Shown: positions 23,370 to 35,058 of the stretch, in pieces
How the letters are laid out: each line of letters begins with the position of its first letter
Position numbering within the stretch: the first letter of the stretch is position 1
From: Chamaecrista fasciculata
Lineage: Eukaryota > Streptophyta > Magnoliopsida > Fabales > Fabaceae
Reading direction: 5' to 3'
Length of the DNA: 64,000 nucleotides
NCBI GenBank assembly: GCA_003254925.1
Contig: QANZ01022661.1
Span: 19,704 to 83,703 of the forward strand
Made by a program: the position numbers and the translations under genes
Notes under the pieces: model-generated
What the model was told of the DNA's origin: nothing
What the model saw: the letters and a program-made list of their open reading frames with translations, nothing else
Database searches by the model: none

Positions 23370-24776
23370 ATGTTTGCAGTTTCCACAAATTTGTTCGGAA
23401 TGGGCATTAATGGATTGGTCAAGTTTAATGGATTGAATTATGCAGATTGGTCTGAACAGATCCAGTTCCAACTGGGTGTTATGGACTTAGACCTTGCAAT
23501 AGTTTGTGATGAAAAGCCTCCAGCTATTACTGAGACCAGTACTGAAGCTGACAAGTCTCTTTATGAGGCTTGGGAGCGGTCTAATAGGCTGAGCTTGAGC
23601 TTGATGAAAATGACGATGGCAGAAAATGTTAAGCCATCAATGCCCAAGACCGACAATGCAAGGGAGTTCATGTTGAAAATTAAAGAATACTCCCATTCGG
23701 ACATAACTGACAAGTCCATTGTTTCCAACTTGATGGGTGAGCTAACGACCAAGAAATTTGATTGGTCACGGCCCATTCATGATCATGTGACAAGTATGGC
23801 AAACCTAGCAGCACAGCTAAGGTTGATGGGTATGGAGGTGAGTGAATCCTTCTTGGTACAGTTTATCATTAGCTCACTTCCTCTTGAGTTTGGTCAGTTC
23901 CACGTAAATTATAATACCCTTAAAGAAAAATGGAACTTTCAAGAAATTAAGGCCATGTTAGTTCAAGAGGAAGGGAGATTAAAGAAATTAAAGGAGCATT
24001 CTGTTAATCTCACATTCCATAAGGAAGCTAGTAGCAACAAGTCAAAGTATGAAAAGAAGGACAAGAAAAAGGACAAGGCCCCAATGAAGGTTAATGAGGG
24101 CCGAGTCCATAAGGAAGTGAAGTGCTTTTTCTGTAATAAGATTGGGCACATGAAGAAAGATTGTCCTAAAAGGAAGAGTTGGTTCGAAAAGAAAGGTATG
24201 AACTATAATTATGTATGTTTCGAATCAAATCTTATTGAAGTTCCTAATAACACTTGGTGGTTAGATTCTGGTGCAACTACTCATGTTTCACATGTTACAC
24301 AGGGATTCCTTTCGATCCAGCCCATAAACGGAACAAGTGAGTTCTTGTATATGGGGAACAGAATGAAGGCACGAATAGAAGGAATTGGGACGTATAGATT
24401 GATCTTGGATACTGGATGTTGCCTTGATCTTGAAAAGTGTCTCTATGTTCCTGATTGTGCTAGAAATTTAGTTTCTGTTGGAAAGTTGGACAATGTAGGT
24501 TTCGATGTTAAGATTGGAAACAATACTTTCTCGTTGTGTAAACGTAATACCTTTTATGGTTCTGGTGTTTTGATTGACAACTTGTATCGTTTTAATCTTG
24601 ATGTTAATTTTGTTGAATCCTTGTTTCATGTTGAACATAGTATTGGTAACAAACGTAGTGCACATAATGAATGTTCTGCTTTCTTATGGCATCACAGGTT
24701 AGGTCATATATCCAAAGAAAGGATTATGAGGTTAGTGAAAAGTGAAATCTTACCTCAATTGGATTTTGTTGACTAG
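23370..24776 (+). CDS. Copia Gag, protease and GAG-pre-integrase part, ended by a premature stop
   Basis: 468 residues. The N-terminal half is the UBN2-type Gag (LVKFNGLNYADWSEQI near residue 16). A lysine-rich stretch is followed by the zinc knuckle CFFCNKIGHMKKDC (CX2CX4HX4C, about residue 253). The aspartic protease motif WWLDSGATTHVS lies near residue 297. HHRLGHISKERIMRL near residue 445 is the GAG-pre-integrase segment. The frame ends at a TAG at 24774-24776, after which the same frame continues with no further stop to the end of pol. The usual product is one polyprotein of about 1,300-1,400 residues, so this stop is a lesion rather than the natural boundary, unless it is suppressed. 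Confidence 0.9.
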   Translation: MFAVSTNLFGMGINGLVKFNGLNYADWSEQIQFQLGVMDLDLAIVCDEKPPAITETSTEADKSLYEAWERSNRLSLSLMKMTMAENVKPSMPKTDNAREFMLKIKEYSHSDITDKSIVSNLMGELTTKKFDWSRPIHDHVTSMANLAAQLRLMGMEVSESFLVQFIISSLPLEFGQFHVNYNTLKEKWNFQEIKAMLVQEEGRLKKLKEHSVNLTFHKEASSNKSKYEKKDKKKDKAPMKVNEGRVHKEVKCFFCNKIGHMKKDCPKRKSWFEKKGMNYNYVCFESNLIEVPNNTWWLDSGATTHVSHVTQGFLSIQPINGTSEFLYMGNRMKARIEGIGTYRLILDTGCCLDLEKCLYVPDCARNLVSVGKLDNVGFDVKIGNNTFSLCKRNTFYGSGVLIDNLYRFNLDVNFVESLFHVEHSIGNKRSAHNECSAFLWHHRLGHISKERIMRLVKSEILPQLDFVD

Positions 24777-27494
24777 GAGGTATGTATAGATTGCATTAAA
24801 GGTAAGAAAACTAGACATACATTAAAGAATCCAGCCACAAGAAGCAGTGAACTTCTTGAATTGATACACACTGATATTTGTGGTCCTTTTGATGCTCCGT
24901 CTTGGAGTGGTGAAAAGTATTTCATTACCTTTATTGATGATTACTCACGGTATTGTTATTTATATTTGCTGCATGAAAAGTCTCAGTCTGTGAATGTCCT
25001 AGAGGTATTCATAAATGAGGTAGAAAGACAATTAAATAGAAAAGTGAAAGTTGTGAGATCTGATAGGGGTGGTGATCATTATGGAAAATTCAATGAAAGT
25101 GGACAATGTCCAGGTCCATTTGCAAAGTTCCTTGAAAGTCGTGGCATATGTGCTCAATACACAATGCCTGGTACACCTCAACAAAATGGTGTAGCTGAAA
25201 GGCGGAATCGTACTCTTATGGAAATGGTTAGGAGTATGTTAAATCACAGTACTATACCTTTATCCTTATGGATGCATGCATTAAAGACTGCTGTATACCT
25301 ACTTCATAGGGTTCCTAGTAAGGCAGTTCCTAAAACCCCTTATGAACTGTGGACAGGAAATAAACCTAGTTTGAGGCATCTTCATGTGTGGGGTTGTCCA
25401 GCAGAAATAAGGATTTATAATCCGCATGAAAAGAAGCTTGATGAAAGAACCACTAGTGGGTATTTCATTGGTTATCCAGAAAAGTCAAAAGGGTACATAT
25501 TTTATTGTCCTAACCATAGTACGAGAATAGTTGAGTCTGGCAATGCTCGATTCATTGAAAATGGTCAATCTAGTGGGAGTAGTGATCCACGTAAGATGGA
25601 CATTAAAGAATCTCAAAGAGAAACACCATCACAAGAACCTAGTGTTTCACCTCCCGTTGTTGTTCCTCTTTTTGTATCACGGTCTAACAACATGACAAAA
25701 CAACAACAAACTAATGTCTCAAATCCACTAGATGACCATATTAATGATGAGTTGACTATAAATGAACAAGTCACAAATGAACAAGTGGTAAATGTGCAAG
25801 AGATGCCACAAGAAATAGCAGTACGGAGGTCTACAAGGGAGAAAAGACCAGCTATTTCAAGTGATTATGTTGTTTACTCACTTGAGCATGAATGTGACTT
25901 AAGTATTGATGAAGATCCAGTCTCATTCAAAGAAGCCATGGAATGTAAAAATTCTGAAAAGTGGTTTAATGCTATGAAAGAAGAGTTGAAATCAATGAAT
26001 GACAACAAAGTCTGGGATTTAGTTGTGTTGCCTGAAGGTTCAAAACAAGTGAGTTGTAAATGGGTCTTCAAGACTAAACGAGACTCTAAGGGCAACATTG
26101 AAAGGTATAAGGCTAGACTTGTTGCCAAAAGTTTTACTCAAAAGGATGACATTGACTATAAAGAAACCTTTTCTCCAGTTTCGAAGAAAGATTCTTTAAG
26201 AATTGTTATGGCTTTGGTGGCTCATTATGATCTAGAGCTCCACCAAATGGATGTAAAGACCGCCTTTCTTAATGGTGACTTAGAAGAGGAAGTTTATATG
26301 GACCAACCAGAAGGTTTCGTGACCACAAGTAATGAAAGATTAGTGTGTAAATTAAATAAGTCAATATATGGACTAAAACAAGCTTCCCGACAGTGGTATC
26401 TAAAGTTCAATAATACCATTGTATCATATGGTTTTGTAGAAAACACTGTTGATCGGTGTATATACATGAAGGTCAGTGGGAGCAAGTTTATTATATTGGT
26501 CCTATATGTTGATGATATTCTTCTTGCTGCTAATGATGTTGGTTTGTTACATGATGTAAAGAAATTTCTCTCTAATAATTTTGAAATGAAAGATATGGGT
26601 GAGGCATCATATGTGATAGGAATAGAAATATTTCGTAACAGATCACAAGGAATGTTAGGATTGTCTCAGAAAGGATACATTAACAAAGTATTAGAGAGAT
26701 TTAGGATGGAAAATTGCTCCGCAGGGATAGTTCCAATTCAGAAAGGGGACAAATTTAGTGAAAGACAATGTCCTAAAAATGATTTGGAACGAAAGGCAAT
26801 GGAGTCTATTCCATATTCATCTGTAGTTGGGAGTTTAATGTATATTCAAACATGTACTCGGCCAGATATCAGTTTTGCTGTTGGAATGTTAGGCCGGTAT
26901 CAAAGTAATCCTGGAATAGACCATTGGAAAGCTGCAAAGAAAATACTGAGATATTTACAAGGCACAAAGGATCATTTGCTCACATATAGGAAGTCAAACC
27001 ATCTTGAGGTGGTAGGCTACTCGGATTCAGATTATGCAGGTTGTGTAGATTCAAGAAAATCTACATTTGGTTATATGTTTTTACTGGCTGGAGGAGCCGT
27101 ATCATGGAAAAGTGGAAAGCAATCTGTCATTGCTACTTCTACTATGGAAGCTGAATTTGTGGCATGCTTTGAGGCCACCGTTCATGCATTGTGGTTGCGG
27201 AATTTTGTCTTCGGTCTAGGTATTGTCGACAGTATAGCTAGACCATTGAGAATTTATTGTGATAATTCCGCAGCTGTTTTCTTCTCCAAGAATGATAGGT
27301 ATTCTAAGGGTGCTAAGCACATGGATTTAAAATACTTATCTGTTAAAGAGGAGGTGCAAAATCAAAGAGTGTCAATAGAGCATATCGGTACTGATCTGAT
27401 GATAGCGGATCCGCTAACGAAAGGATTACCGCCCAAAACATTCATTGGCCATGTTGAAAGAATGGGCATTATGGATAAGTCCTTGTTAGTATGA
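24777..27494 (+). CDS. Copia integrase, reverse transcriptase and RNase H part
   Basis: It continues the Gag-protease frame immediately after the TAG codon; the first internal methionine is at 24861. Integrase shows the catalytic D,D,E pattern in [20 protein letters not shown] and [16 protein letters not shown]. Reverse transcriptase shows [29 protein letters not shown] and the active-site LYVDDILLA. RNase H shows [18 protein letters not shown] and YCDNSAAV. The frame is otherwise open and ends 354 bp before the 3' LTR. Translation as an independent protein is unlikely, because no promoter or start of its own is apparent. Confidence 0.92.
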   Translation, partial: EVCIDCIKGKKTRHTLKNPATRSSELLELIHTDICGPFDAPSWSGEKYFITFIDDYSRYCYLYLLHEKSQSVNVLEVFINEVERQLNRKVKVVRSDRGGDHYGKFNESGQCPGPFAKFLESRGICAQYTMPGTPQQNGVAERRNRTLMEMVRSMLNHSTIPLSLWMHALKTAVYLLHRVPSKAVPKTPYELWTGNKPSLRHLHVWGCPAEIRIYNPHEKKLDERTTSGYFIGYPEKSKGYIFYCPNHSTRIVESGNARFIENGQSSGSSDPRKMDIKESQRETPSQEPSVSPPVVVPLFVSRSNNMTKQQQTNVSNPLDDHINDELTINEQVTNEQVVNVQEMPQEIAVRRSTREKRPAISSDYVVYSLEHECDLSIDEDPVSFKEAMECKNSEKWFNAMKEELKSMNDNKVWDLVVLPEGSKQVSCKWVFKTKRDSKGNIERYKARLVAKSFTQKDDIDYKETFSPVSKKDSLRIVMALVAHYDLELHQMDVKTAFLNGDLEEEVYMDQPEGFVTTSNERLVCKLNKSIYGLKQASRQWYLKFNNTIVSYGFVENTVDRCIYMKVSGSKFIILVLYVDDILLAANDVGLLHDVKKFLSNNFEMKDMGEASYVIGIEIFRNRSQGMLGLSQKGYINKVLERFRMENCSAGIVPIQKGDKFSERQCPKNDLERKAMESIPYSSVVGSLMYIQTCTRPDISFAVGMLGRYQSNPGIDHWKAAKKILRYLQGTKDHLLTYRKSNHLEVVGYSDSDYAGCVDSRKSTFGYMFLLAGGAVSWKSGKQSVIATSTMEAEFVACFEATVHALWLRNFVFGLGIVDSIARPLRIYCDNSAAVFFSKNDRYSKGAKHMDLKYLSVKEEVQNQRVSIEHIGTDLMIADPLTKGLPPKTFIGHVERMGIMDKSLLV

Positions 27495-27848
27495 TATTCG
27501 AACATGTATATGTATACATTAAGTTATTTTGCTCGTATGGTTATGACACTTATGAATTCAGTTAAAGTTGTATTTTGCATAATTGTTATTCACATTTTGA
27601 TTGCATGCAGTAATGTTTTGTGAGACAACAATAAAAGTTTATAATTAAAGCGTTGTCAAACTAAAGTTGTTATGAGTTGATTTGATTTGTGGTACATGGA
27701 TGGAATCAAGTCATTGTGAACTTGTGACCGCCATGATCTGATCTTTTCAATTCAGAATAAGAATGGCTTGTTACTTGTCAGATTCAATTTATAATGCGCA
27801 ATTAAAGTAGTTGAATCTTCAAGTCGTAACATGGGCCAAGTGGGAGAA

Positions 27849-28178
27849 TGTTGGATTATTTTTTAATAATCCCTAAAGTGTCCCATGTGACTAATTATGG
27901 GCCATGTCTATTAGTGAAAGGCCCAAACTTGATGGTAGTGGGGCTGAAGGTATAGACATGTTAGGGTTAGAGACCCTTCCCTCTACCTTCAGAAAAATAG
28001 AAAGTAGCCACACATTTTGAAAGAAGTGGATAAGGGTTAGGGTTTCTCCACCATTAGAGAAACACTCAAGGAAGAAGGATAGAGGGAAAGAAATAACTTC
28101 AAGGTTTGAAAGCTATGGATCAAGGTACACACTTTCATCTACTCTTTAAGTTCTTGAGTATTAAAGCTTCATCTTACA
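27849..28178 (+). repeat. 3' LTR of the copia element
   Basis: It starts TGTTGGATTATTTTTTAATA after the polypurine tract and ends ATCTTACA. It is about 97% identical to the 5' LTR by eye. Confidence 0.9.
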
Positions 28179-28882
28179 TATTACTGTAGCGGGTAGGGTA
28201 CGGGGTGGGTACTCCAATCTCCGTACCCGGACCCATACCCGTAAATTTAAATGGGTAAATCCCCATACCCGGACCCGTATATTTTTACCCGAACACATAC
28301 CAAAATTCATCGGGTAAAATTTGTAGATCCCCGTTAAGTATGGGTATTTTGATCATCCTTATGTTAAAAGATGAGAAGAGATTAATGTTGTAAATTGTCA
28401 TTAACTATTTTTTAAAAGAAAAATGTTGTCCACCTGCACATGTAAATAGTATCTAGTACCTACTAGATGGTAGGTTTGTAGATGAGGTTGGCGTTGTGGT
28501 TCGTGGAAGTGAAAGAAGAGGTGGCATTGTTTGGTTGCAAGCAGTAGGGATTTGGTATAGGAAAAAGGAAATGGAACTAAAGTTATCTCAATTTTAGGAA
28601 ATTCAAATCGAATCAGGCATTCCAGAGCGAATAGAGTTTGGTTCATAATTTATTTAGGTAAAAAATTTTATATGCTTGTTATAAGATTTTTTTAATTCAA
28701 TGCATTTCCTTTTTAAATGGAATGGAATGCAAAAAATTCAATGCATGATCAATAATAATAAGTAAAAAATAATAAGTACACTTTTTTGCATGATCAATCA
28801 TAAAAGAAATGGAATGTAAATCAAACTTTTAATTAGAATATTCTTATAACAAACATATGAAGAATCTTACATAACATTTCTC
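28179..28882. other. Flank of the copia element up to an N
   Basis: It begins with a GC-richer tract of GGGTACGGGT and TACCCGGACCC repeats (28186-28360), similar to hAT MITE subterminal repeats. AT-rich non-coding DNA follows, then a single N at 28883. It does not match the sequence that follows the second copy of the 799-bp repeat, as a simple copia insertion would require. Confidence 0.5.
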
Positions 28883-28883
28883 N

Positions 28884-30460
28884 ACCAGAGGTTGGTCAAA
28901 GTAATATCTAATTCACTAATTTGGTGTTGAGAATATTATATATATTATAATATTTGAGTGTTAAATAAAAGTCTCACTTTGTTTAATATTGAGAAGAGCT
29001 AATATTTCTATTTATCATTATTATTTTATAATAGGCTTAAGTGCACTTTTGGTCTCATAACTATGACAAATGTTTCATTTTGGTCCCATAACTTTTTTTG
29101 TTACAATTTTGGTCCCATAACTATGACAAAGGTTTCATTTTGGTCCCATAACTTTTTTTGTTGCAATTTTGGTCCCATAACTTCTCAAAAGGTTCCACCG
29201 TTAGTCCCTTGGTGAATTCCATCCCTATTTAGTCGTTAAGTATGACGTTGCATAATGACTAGGATCATGATATGGCAAAATAAGATGAAGTGGACTGAAA
29301 TAGGATCTATATGCAACATATTAAAACTTATCAATACCCAACCACCATATATACAAAGAGTGGTACTGACAGGGACCAATATGGTGGGGAAGAAGAGACT
29401 TCAAGCAGAAGGCACCGACGAAGTCGATGGGATTCTCAGCCAGAGTCGAACAACCAAAGCGGCGGCGACGGCAAATCGAGAAGCGGAACGAGGAAGAAGA
29501 AGTCCCGTTGGGCTGACGAGAAAGAGGAAGTACCACTCTTTGTATATATTGTGGTTGGGTATAGATAAGTTTTAATATGTTGCATATAGATCCTATTTCA
29601 GTCCATTTCATCTTATTTTGCCACATCATGATTCTAGTCACTATGCCACGTCATACTTAACGGCTAAATATGGATGAAATTCACCAAGGGACTAACGGTG
29701 GAACCTTTTGAGAAGTTATGGGACCAAAATTGCAACAAAAAAAGTTATGGGACCAACATGAAACCTTTATCATAGTTATGGGACCAAAAGTGCACTTAAG
29801 CCTTTATAATATTTATTGTTTATATTAAACTCCTCATTTTATTATGGTATTTAAAATTATTTTATGAGAGATTAAATTGTTTTAATGACTCTTTAATGAG
29901 TTCTTACATATCATTAAATAATGGTAATTTATGGAATTTAAAATGTGATTATGAGTATTAAAACAACTTAATGCGTTATTAAATTGTCTTAATCACTCAT
30001 AACTCTGTATTTTGTGACCTTGTTGAAGAAGAGTTTGTTTAATTCTGAGGAGTTTCGCTTCCTAATTTCTAAGGGGTTATGGAATATCTCTTTATGACAG
30101 TGTTCTTCTGACGCGACTCGAACAATTTTGTGTTTCACAATGTTATATATATCCCCAACAATCTAAAGAGATATTGAATTTTATATTTTATACTAATTTA
30201 TACCAATTCTCAATATTTCCATAGAACCATCTCTCCAATCTCGTTTGTACCAATTATTCACTTTTCATTATTAATACATTAACAACTCTACTCTCCCTCA
30301 TATACTACAATCTACATCACTCTTCATCGGAGAATCCCTCCATCACAGTTTGTGATTGCAATGGTTTCTCACCATGTGCATGTGTTCCGTTCAAAGAAGA
30401 GTGAGAGACGATTTGGAATTTTAATTTCAAAGCCTTATATACCAAGAGCTTTGGTAGCAC
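28884..30460 (+). repeat. 799-bp direct repeat, copy 2, carrying a 769-bp insertion
   Basis: Aligned with 21061-21859, it differs by about ten substitutions and by the Mutator-like element at 29034-29802 plus its 9-bp duplication. Unlike copy 1 it continues past GGTAGCAC into CTCATACAAACC, the apparent original downstream sequence. Confidence 0.85.
29034..29802. mobile_element. 769-bp Mutator-like element with captured centre (family C)
   Basis: The ends are GGCTTAAGTGCACTTTTGGTC and its inverse. The arms pair for about 300 bp, including AAAATAAGATGAA and CCAACCACCATATATACAAA. The target duplication TTTATAATA is exact (29025-29033 and 29803-29811), and the unoccupied target is visible at 21202-21210 in the sister repeat. 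The centre (about 29380-29525) is strikingly GC-rich (GGCGGCGACGGC) and open in several frames, which suggests captured gene sequence. A truncated right end of the same family lies at 35813-35902. Confidence 0.93.
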
Positions 30461-30599
30461 CTCATACAAACCATCCACATCGAAGACATGTTCACTGCAA
30501 CAACAGCTTCATTGATGCGGGCCAAAGATATGATAGCATTACTAGAACAATAAAATTCGTACTAATAGGGAAGGAGACACTAGAATTAAAGTTGTCATA

Positions 30600-31075
30600 A
30601 GAGGTATGTTAATTTATTTTAAAATAAAAATAGTAGGTAATCTGATTATAAACTTAATGAGTCTAATCTTAATGTTGTGATAAAATATAATTGTTATGTG
30701 TGTGGTATATCAAAACATCATGAAGTGCAATGTGAAATGAGAGCTGCGCTAGAGAAAATTATCAAGTGTGATAATTCTTCTAAATCAAATAAAACTTTGG
30801 TTTATGGAGATGAAAACAATAATAAAGCAATGCTCTCTGATTTTCTATTCATATGTTATATGAGAAAAATGGGTGGTAGATCTTAATACTATATATAACG
30901 CACATTATGCTAATAAAGAATTGTACTCCTCCTTTGAAGAAGTAGGATGTGATAAAATCCACCTTATTAATTCTGGAACTACCAAAGTTCTAGAAAAAGA
31001 AAAAGTGATGATGTCTTGCAACTGAATGATGTCTTGTATGTGCTTGAAGCAAGTGTTGGAATTATATATTATTTT
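30600..31075 (+). pseudogene. Decayed copia-like Gag/protease remnant
   Basis: A 69-residue frame (30677-30886) contains CYVCGISKHHEVQC, which fits the CX2CX4HX4C zinc knuckle. A frameshift leads to WVVDLNT, then a degenerate IHLINSGTTKV in the place of the DSGxT protease motif, and finally LQLNDVLYVLEA, matching the usual LxDVLYVP segment. Stops and frameshifts make it non-functional. It is unrelated at sequence level to the nearby copia element and probably belongs with the LTR-like tract in the 799-bp repeat. Confidence 0.55.
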
Positions 31076-33552
31076 GTGGATTACCATTAACTAATTATTT
31101 TATTAATCATTTGTGTTTGTTGATCAGGTGACTAATTTAGTTGATTCTGAATATTTTAGATATGATTATGTTTTAATTGTGGTAATCAGTGATGAGTTTG
31201 ATTATTCACAAACTTCACAAGATCAGGCAAAGAACCTCAACTCAAGTCCAAAGAGTATTAGCAACTATCCCATTAAGTTGTTAATGTTTACAAAGAGCCA
31301 ATTTATAATAGAGACTATTTTGTTAACTATTTGATTATGTTAGGATTCAGAGTATCTCCCAACAACATTCATAGATCAAAACAAGTATATGAGAATGCGA
31401 AATATAGAGAAGAATAGATGAACACAAGCAATTTACCCTGGTTCGGTCAGTGTGACCTACATCCAACCAAGAACAAGGAACTTCACTATAAAGAATATGA
31501 GAATACNTAAAAAATAGTTTTACCTTTAAATAAATAAATATTCAAAAACTCATGAGCAAACAAGCCCTTAATAACTTGAATCATTTATCGATTCAATAGT
31601 CAACCTAAGTCTGAATATTATGCTCTGCAAATAAAAAATAAACAAAAGGGAGCAAAAAGCATAGAGTGGAACTTTTTAGAATTCATCGTTCCAAAAAAGT
31701 ATAAAATGTGTCGAGTTAGAAAGGCAAGGCGGTGGTAAGCGTGAAAAGAGATGCAATTAAGACATTTATGAGTTATTGTTTTCGTCTTTTAGACCCAACC
31801 AAGAAGCGCATGCAAATTCACAGGCTGGCATTATTGATGGAATGATGGCGATACTATATAAATATAGTTTAATTTATTGCTTTGCAATGGAATGATCAAT
31901 GATGTTATTAATATTATCATTAATTAATCCTTCTTTACAAATGAGTAAAGTAATTAAGTTCATGTGTTTGTGATAGCCTGGTTGGTCAATAATACTCAAT
32001 AGCCAAAATAGAAAAGCACTAAAGTACACGCAATTACACGTATGATAATTGATATATGTTGTAATTGGAGTATTCAGACGTAAATATTCTCGGTCTCTCT
32101 GAGTATATATGAGACTGAGATGTAATTGTTTTTTAGTCTCTGAGTGTACAATACAAGAGATAAGTTTTCTACTTACTTTTTACAACTAGGGAAGATACAA
32201 TATATATAAACTAAACAATATATAGTCTATTTTTCCTATTCTAGTTTTCTTCTTTGTTTTCTGTTTGTTGTATATATGTGGCAAAAATAAATGACAAGTG
32301 TGATATAGATTTATGGCACGTACAGTTGAATTTCTTGTGTATAAAGTAGCAGTGGTTAAAATTTGGTGAGTCCCTCCATACGTGGCATATGGTGTTAGGT
32401 TATACTATAGTCTATAAATTAATGCCTTCCTCTTAGTTCATATATATAAGCCATGAATTAAATATGAACCTTGTATCTCACCAACAAGCTAAGTAACAAC
32501 AATAAGGGTGGGGGACCTCATTCAATTAAATTAGTACATTTAACAAGCCCATTTCACATTTCCAGTTGTGTCAGTCATTTATGATATATATAGACGTGAC
32601 ATTTTGCCATTTCATTTCATTCATCCAACACGCAATAGGCAATAATATATAGCATTATTAATTATGCATATGGGAATGGAGGTGCATTTTCACGCACTAT
32701 AGTGAGAGAAAGAGTGAGTTAGAGAGAAAAAAAAAAATTAGTAGGACCCACACATTATCATATTTTTCTCTCTAACTCTTTCATTCTCTCTCTAAACTGC
32801 AAGAAATTCACACTACAAAGGATCCAATCTGAAGTTTACATGTATGTATGTCCTGACTTCTCAGTCCTCGGTATGCTGACCCAAATGATAAATAATAATT
32901 TTTTGTTGATTTGAGGAAATTTCCTCTCAAACCCACCTACCAACTGCCCAATTCAATGACGCCCAGAATCATATATTCATCCACCATGCAAGTACAAACA
33001 CTTTGATTTACAAGACTAAGAGAAACACTATAATTATTACACAACGTAAAATATGGCACTCCCTTATCCAGATGTTGAGAGGGGGGAAAATTAATCATCT
33101 CAGCTACTACTAGTTAACTAGAATTAAAGGTGCAGATTGAAAAAGTCAACAGCACGTACAATTGACCCTTAAATTAATAATGGACCATTTATTGTGCTTC
33201 GCCAGACACCCCATATTCATGTACTGATGCTATAGCTGTTGCTTTCAGTAATCACAATTATATATATTCACAAATTATACATAAGTTATTAAATATGATA
33301 AGTTGTCTTTTTATTAGATTTTAAATTATAATACAAAAATATTCGATTTTTATAGGTCTTTTTAATGGTTGCATATTGTATTTGGTTAATTTATAATCTT
33401 TAAAATTTAATCATGAAAACCCATAAATAATAATTGTAATATAGATAAACTAAGCTTTCAAACTTGTTGCCCTACAAGGAAGGATATGATCACTCTATTC
33501 AGGCAGTGATTTCGACTGCACCATTTATTACACATACCTCTCAAGAGTAACA
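31076..33552. other. AT-rich intergenic DNA
   Basis: No gene recognised. 31338-31506 contains CCCTGGTTCGGTCA and related sequence found near some retrotransposon LTRs, ending at a single N (31507). The rest has no features I can support. Confidence 0.4.
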
Positions 33553-33561
33553 TTTATTTAT

Positions 33562-33749
33562 GGGTCCTTCTAATATGTGTCCTTAGGGCACATGTTAAGG
33601 TTTCTTTTGATTAGTTAAGGGAGTTTTCAAACATTAAAAATTACGTATCTTTTAAATAAATTTTCGTAGATTTCAAGATATGAGATGCCCTACTAACCAA
33701 TTAGAAGAAATCTTAAAATGTGCCTTAAGGGCACATGTTAGATAAATCC
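33562..33749. mobile_element. 188-bp MITE with exact 9-bp target duplication
   Basis: The termini pair as GGGTCCTTCTAATATGTGTC and GGATTTATCTAACATGTGCC. The inner arms share TTAGGGCACATG / TTAAGGCACATT and AAGGTTTCTT / AAGATTTCTT. TTTATTTAT flanks both sides exactly (33553-33561 and 33750-33758). The 9-bp duplication suggests the Mutator superfamily. Confidence 0.8.
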
Positions 33750-33758
33750 TTTATTTAT

Positions 33759-35058
33759 ATTTAAACTCACAATAATTATATGCCTTGTCTAATTTTATTG
33801 TGAATGATTTTTGTTTTTCTGAGAAATCGTGAATGAAAATAATTAGTTTCAGATAGATGTTACTACCCAAAATAATTAGGATACACCCCCATCTGGTCAT
33901 CTCTTCTGTTTTAAAAATATGTAAAAGTAAAACCTCTAGTAATTTATTTGAATTTTTTAAATAATTAATTACTATATTAGTCAAATATATATTTTATACT
34001 TACATTATTATTATATACAAGTTTTATTAAAGATTTCGTTTTGAAGACATATATTTCTGTATTTTTTTAATACAAAAAAATTATTATTAAAATAAATACA
34101 TTCTTCTATATATGGTGCAATAATCTAATAATAATGTTTTAGTTACACAATACCACCAAAATTGGAAAACTATTCTTTCTTACTTTTTTTTCGCCGAACA
34201 TGACTAGAGTCTATCATTTTCTCAAAGAGAAAGTCTGATATTCTTAATATAGGTTGCGATAAAGATGGTGGTGCCAAAATCAGGCAAGACCTTCTAATAT
34301 ATATAATTTTCTTAGTGTTACGTGCATGGATTTGTTTTAAACTTTCTTTGCTCTTTCCATGCAATAATTTAATTCACATCTGTACAAGGCATTGACAAGA
34401 GTCATGCATTTACTTTTTTTTTTTTCAGAAAGCCAAAAGAAAAGAAATGTCCAGGGAATGGTGNATTTATTTTTTTTTTTAAAAAGCTGGTGGTTGGGAG
34501 TTGGGATATTGGAAACAGAATCAACTAGCTAGGGAGTCTGATTCGTTTTTTATGATGCCGTTGAAAGTTGAAATAAACGGCATATTTAAGTTGAAGGGTT
34601 CAAAAATATAAGCAAGATGAGTTTTAACTTTTAAGAGGTGTTAATCTTCATTATTATAATTTGGAAAAAAAAAAGTTGTCATTATAATTAAAATTGTCAG
34701 TCTTTTTCTAAGTTATCATTTTAAATGACAGCCTTCTTTCGGTATTTAATTTATCCCAGTTATCGACTACAAATAAATGTTCACGCGTGATTTAATATTT
34801 GCACTTATGAAACGTGAAACTAAGTGGAATGAATAATCTATATGAACAAACACATTAAGAGAGTTTAATGCTACAATTTTTGTTTTCTTCTGAAAAAGGG
34901 AAAGGAAAACAGATATAAATATGTGCATTATATGATATGACCGAAACTTACACAAAAAAAACAAAACAAAACAAAAAGACTAGATTTTAAAGTTGGTATC
35001 TGAACTAAAGAATAGAAATGGAAGAAATGGTGTTGTGTACTACTGTGCAATGAATGAA
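33759..35058. other. 3' flank of the PIX13-like kinase gene
   Basis: AT-rich, with a single N at 34464; it contains the 3' untranslated region of the minus-strand kinase. No other gene or structured element is supported. Confidence 0.4.

Larger units (their letters stand above)
21860..28178 (+). mobile_element. Near-complete Ty1-copia retrotransposon
   Basis: A 333-bp 5' LTR, a TGGTATCAGAGC primer-binding site at 22195, a leader, a gag-pol reading frame, a polypurine tract (AAGTGGGAGAA ending at 27848) and a 330-bp 3' LTR occur in the standard order. The domain order protease, integrase, reverse transcriptase, RNase H defines copia rather than gypsy. The LTRs differ at about ten positions plus small indels, so the insertion is not very recent. 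The expected 5-bp target duplication is missing: AGCAC precedes the 5' LTR while TATTA follows the 3' LTR. One in-frame stop interrupts the polyprotein. Confidence 0.95.
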
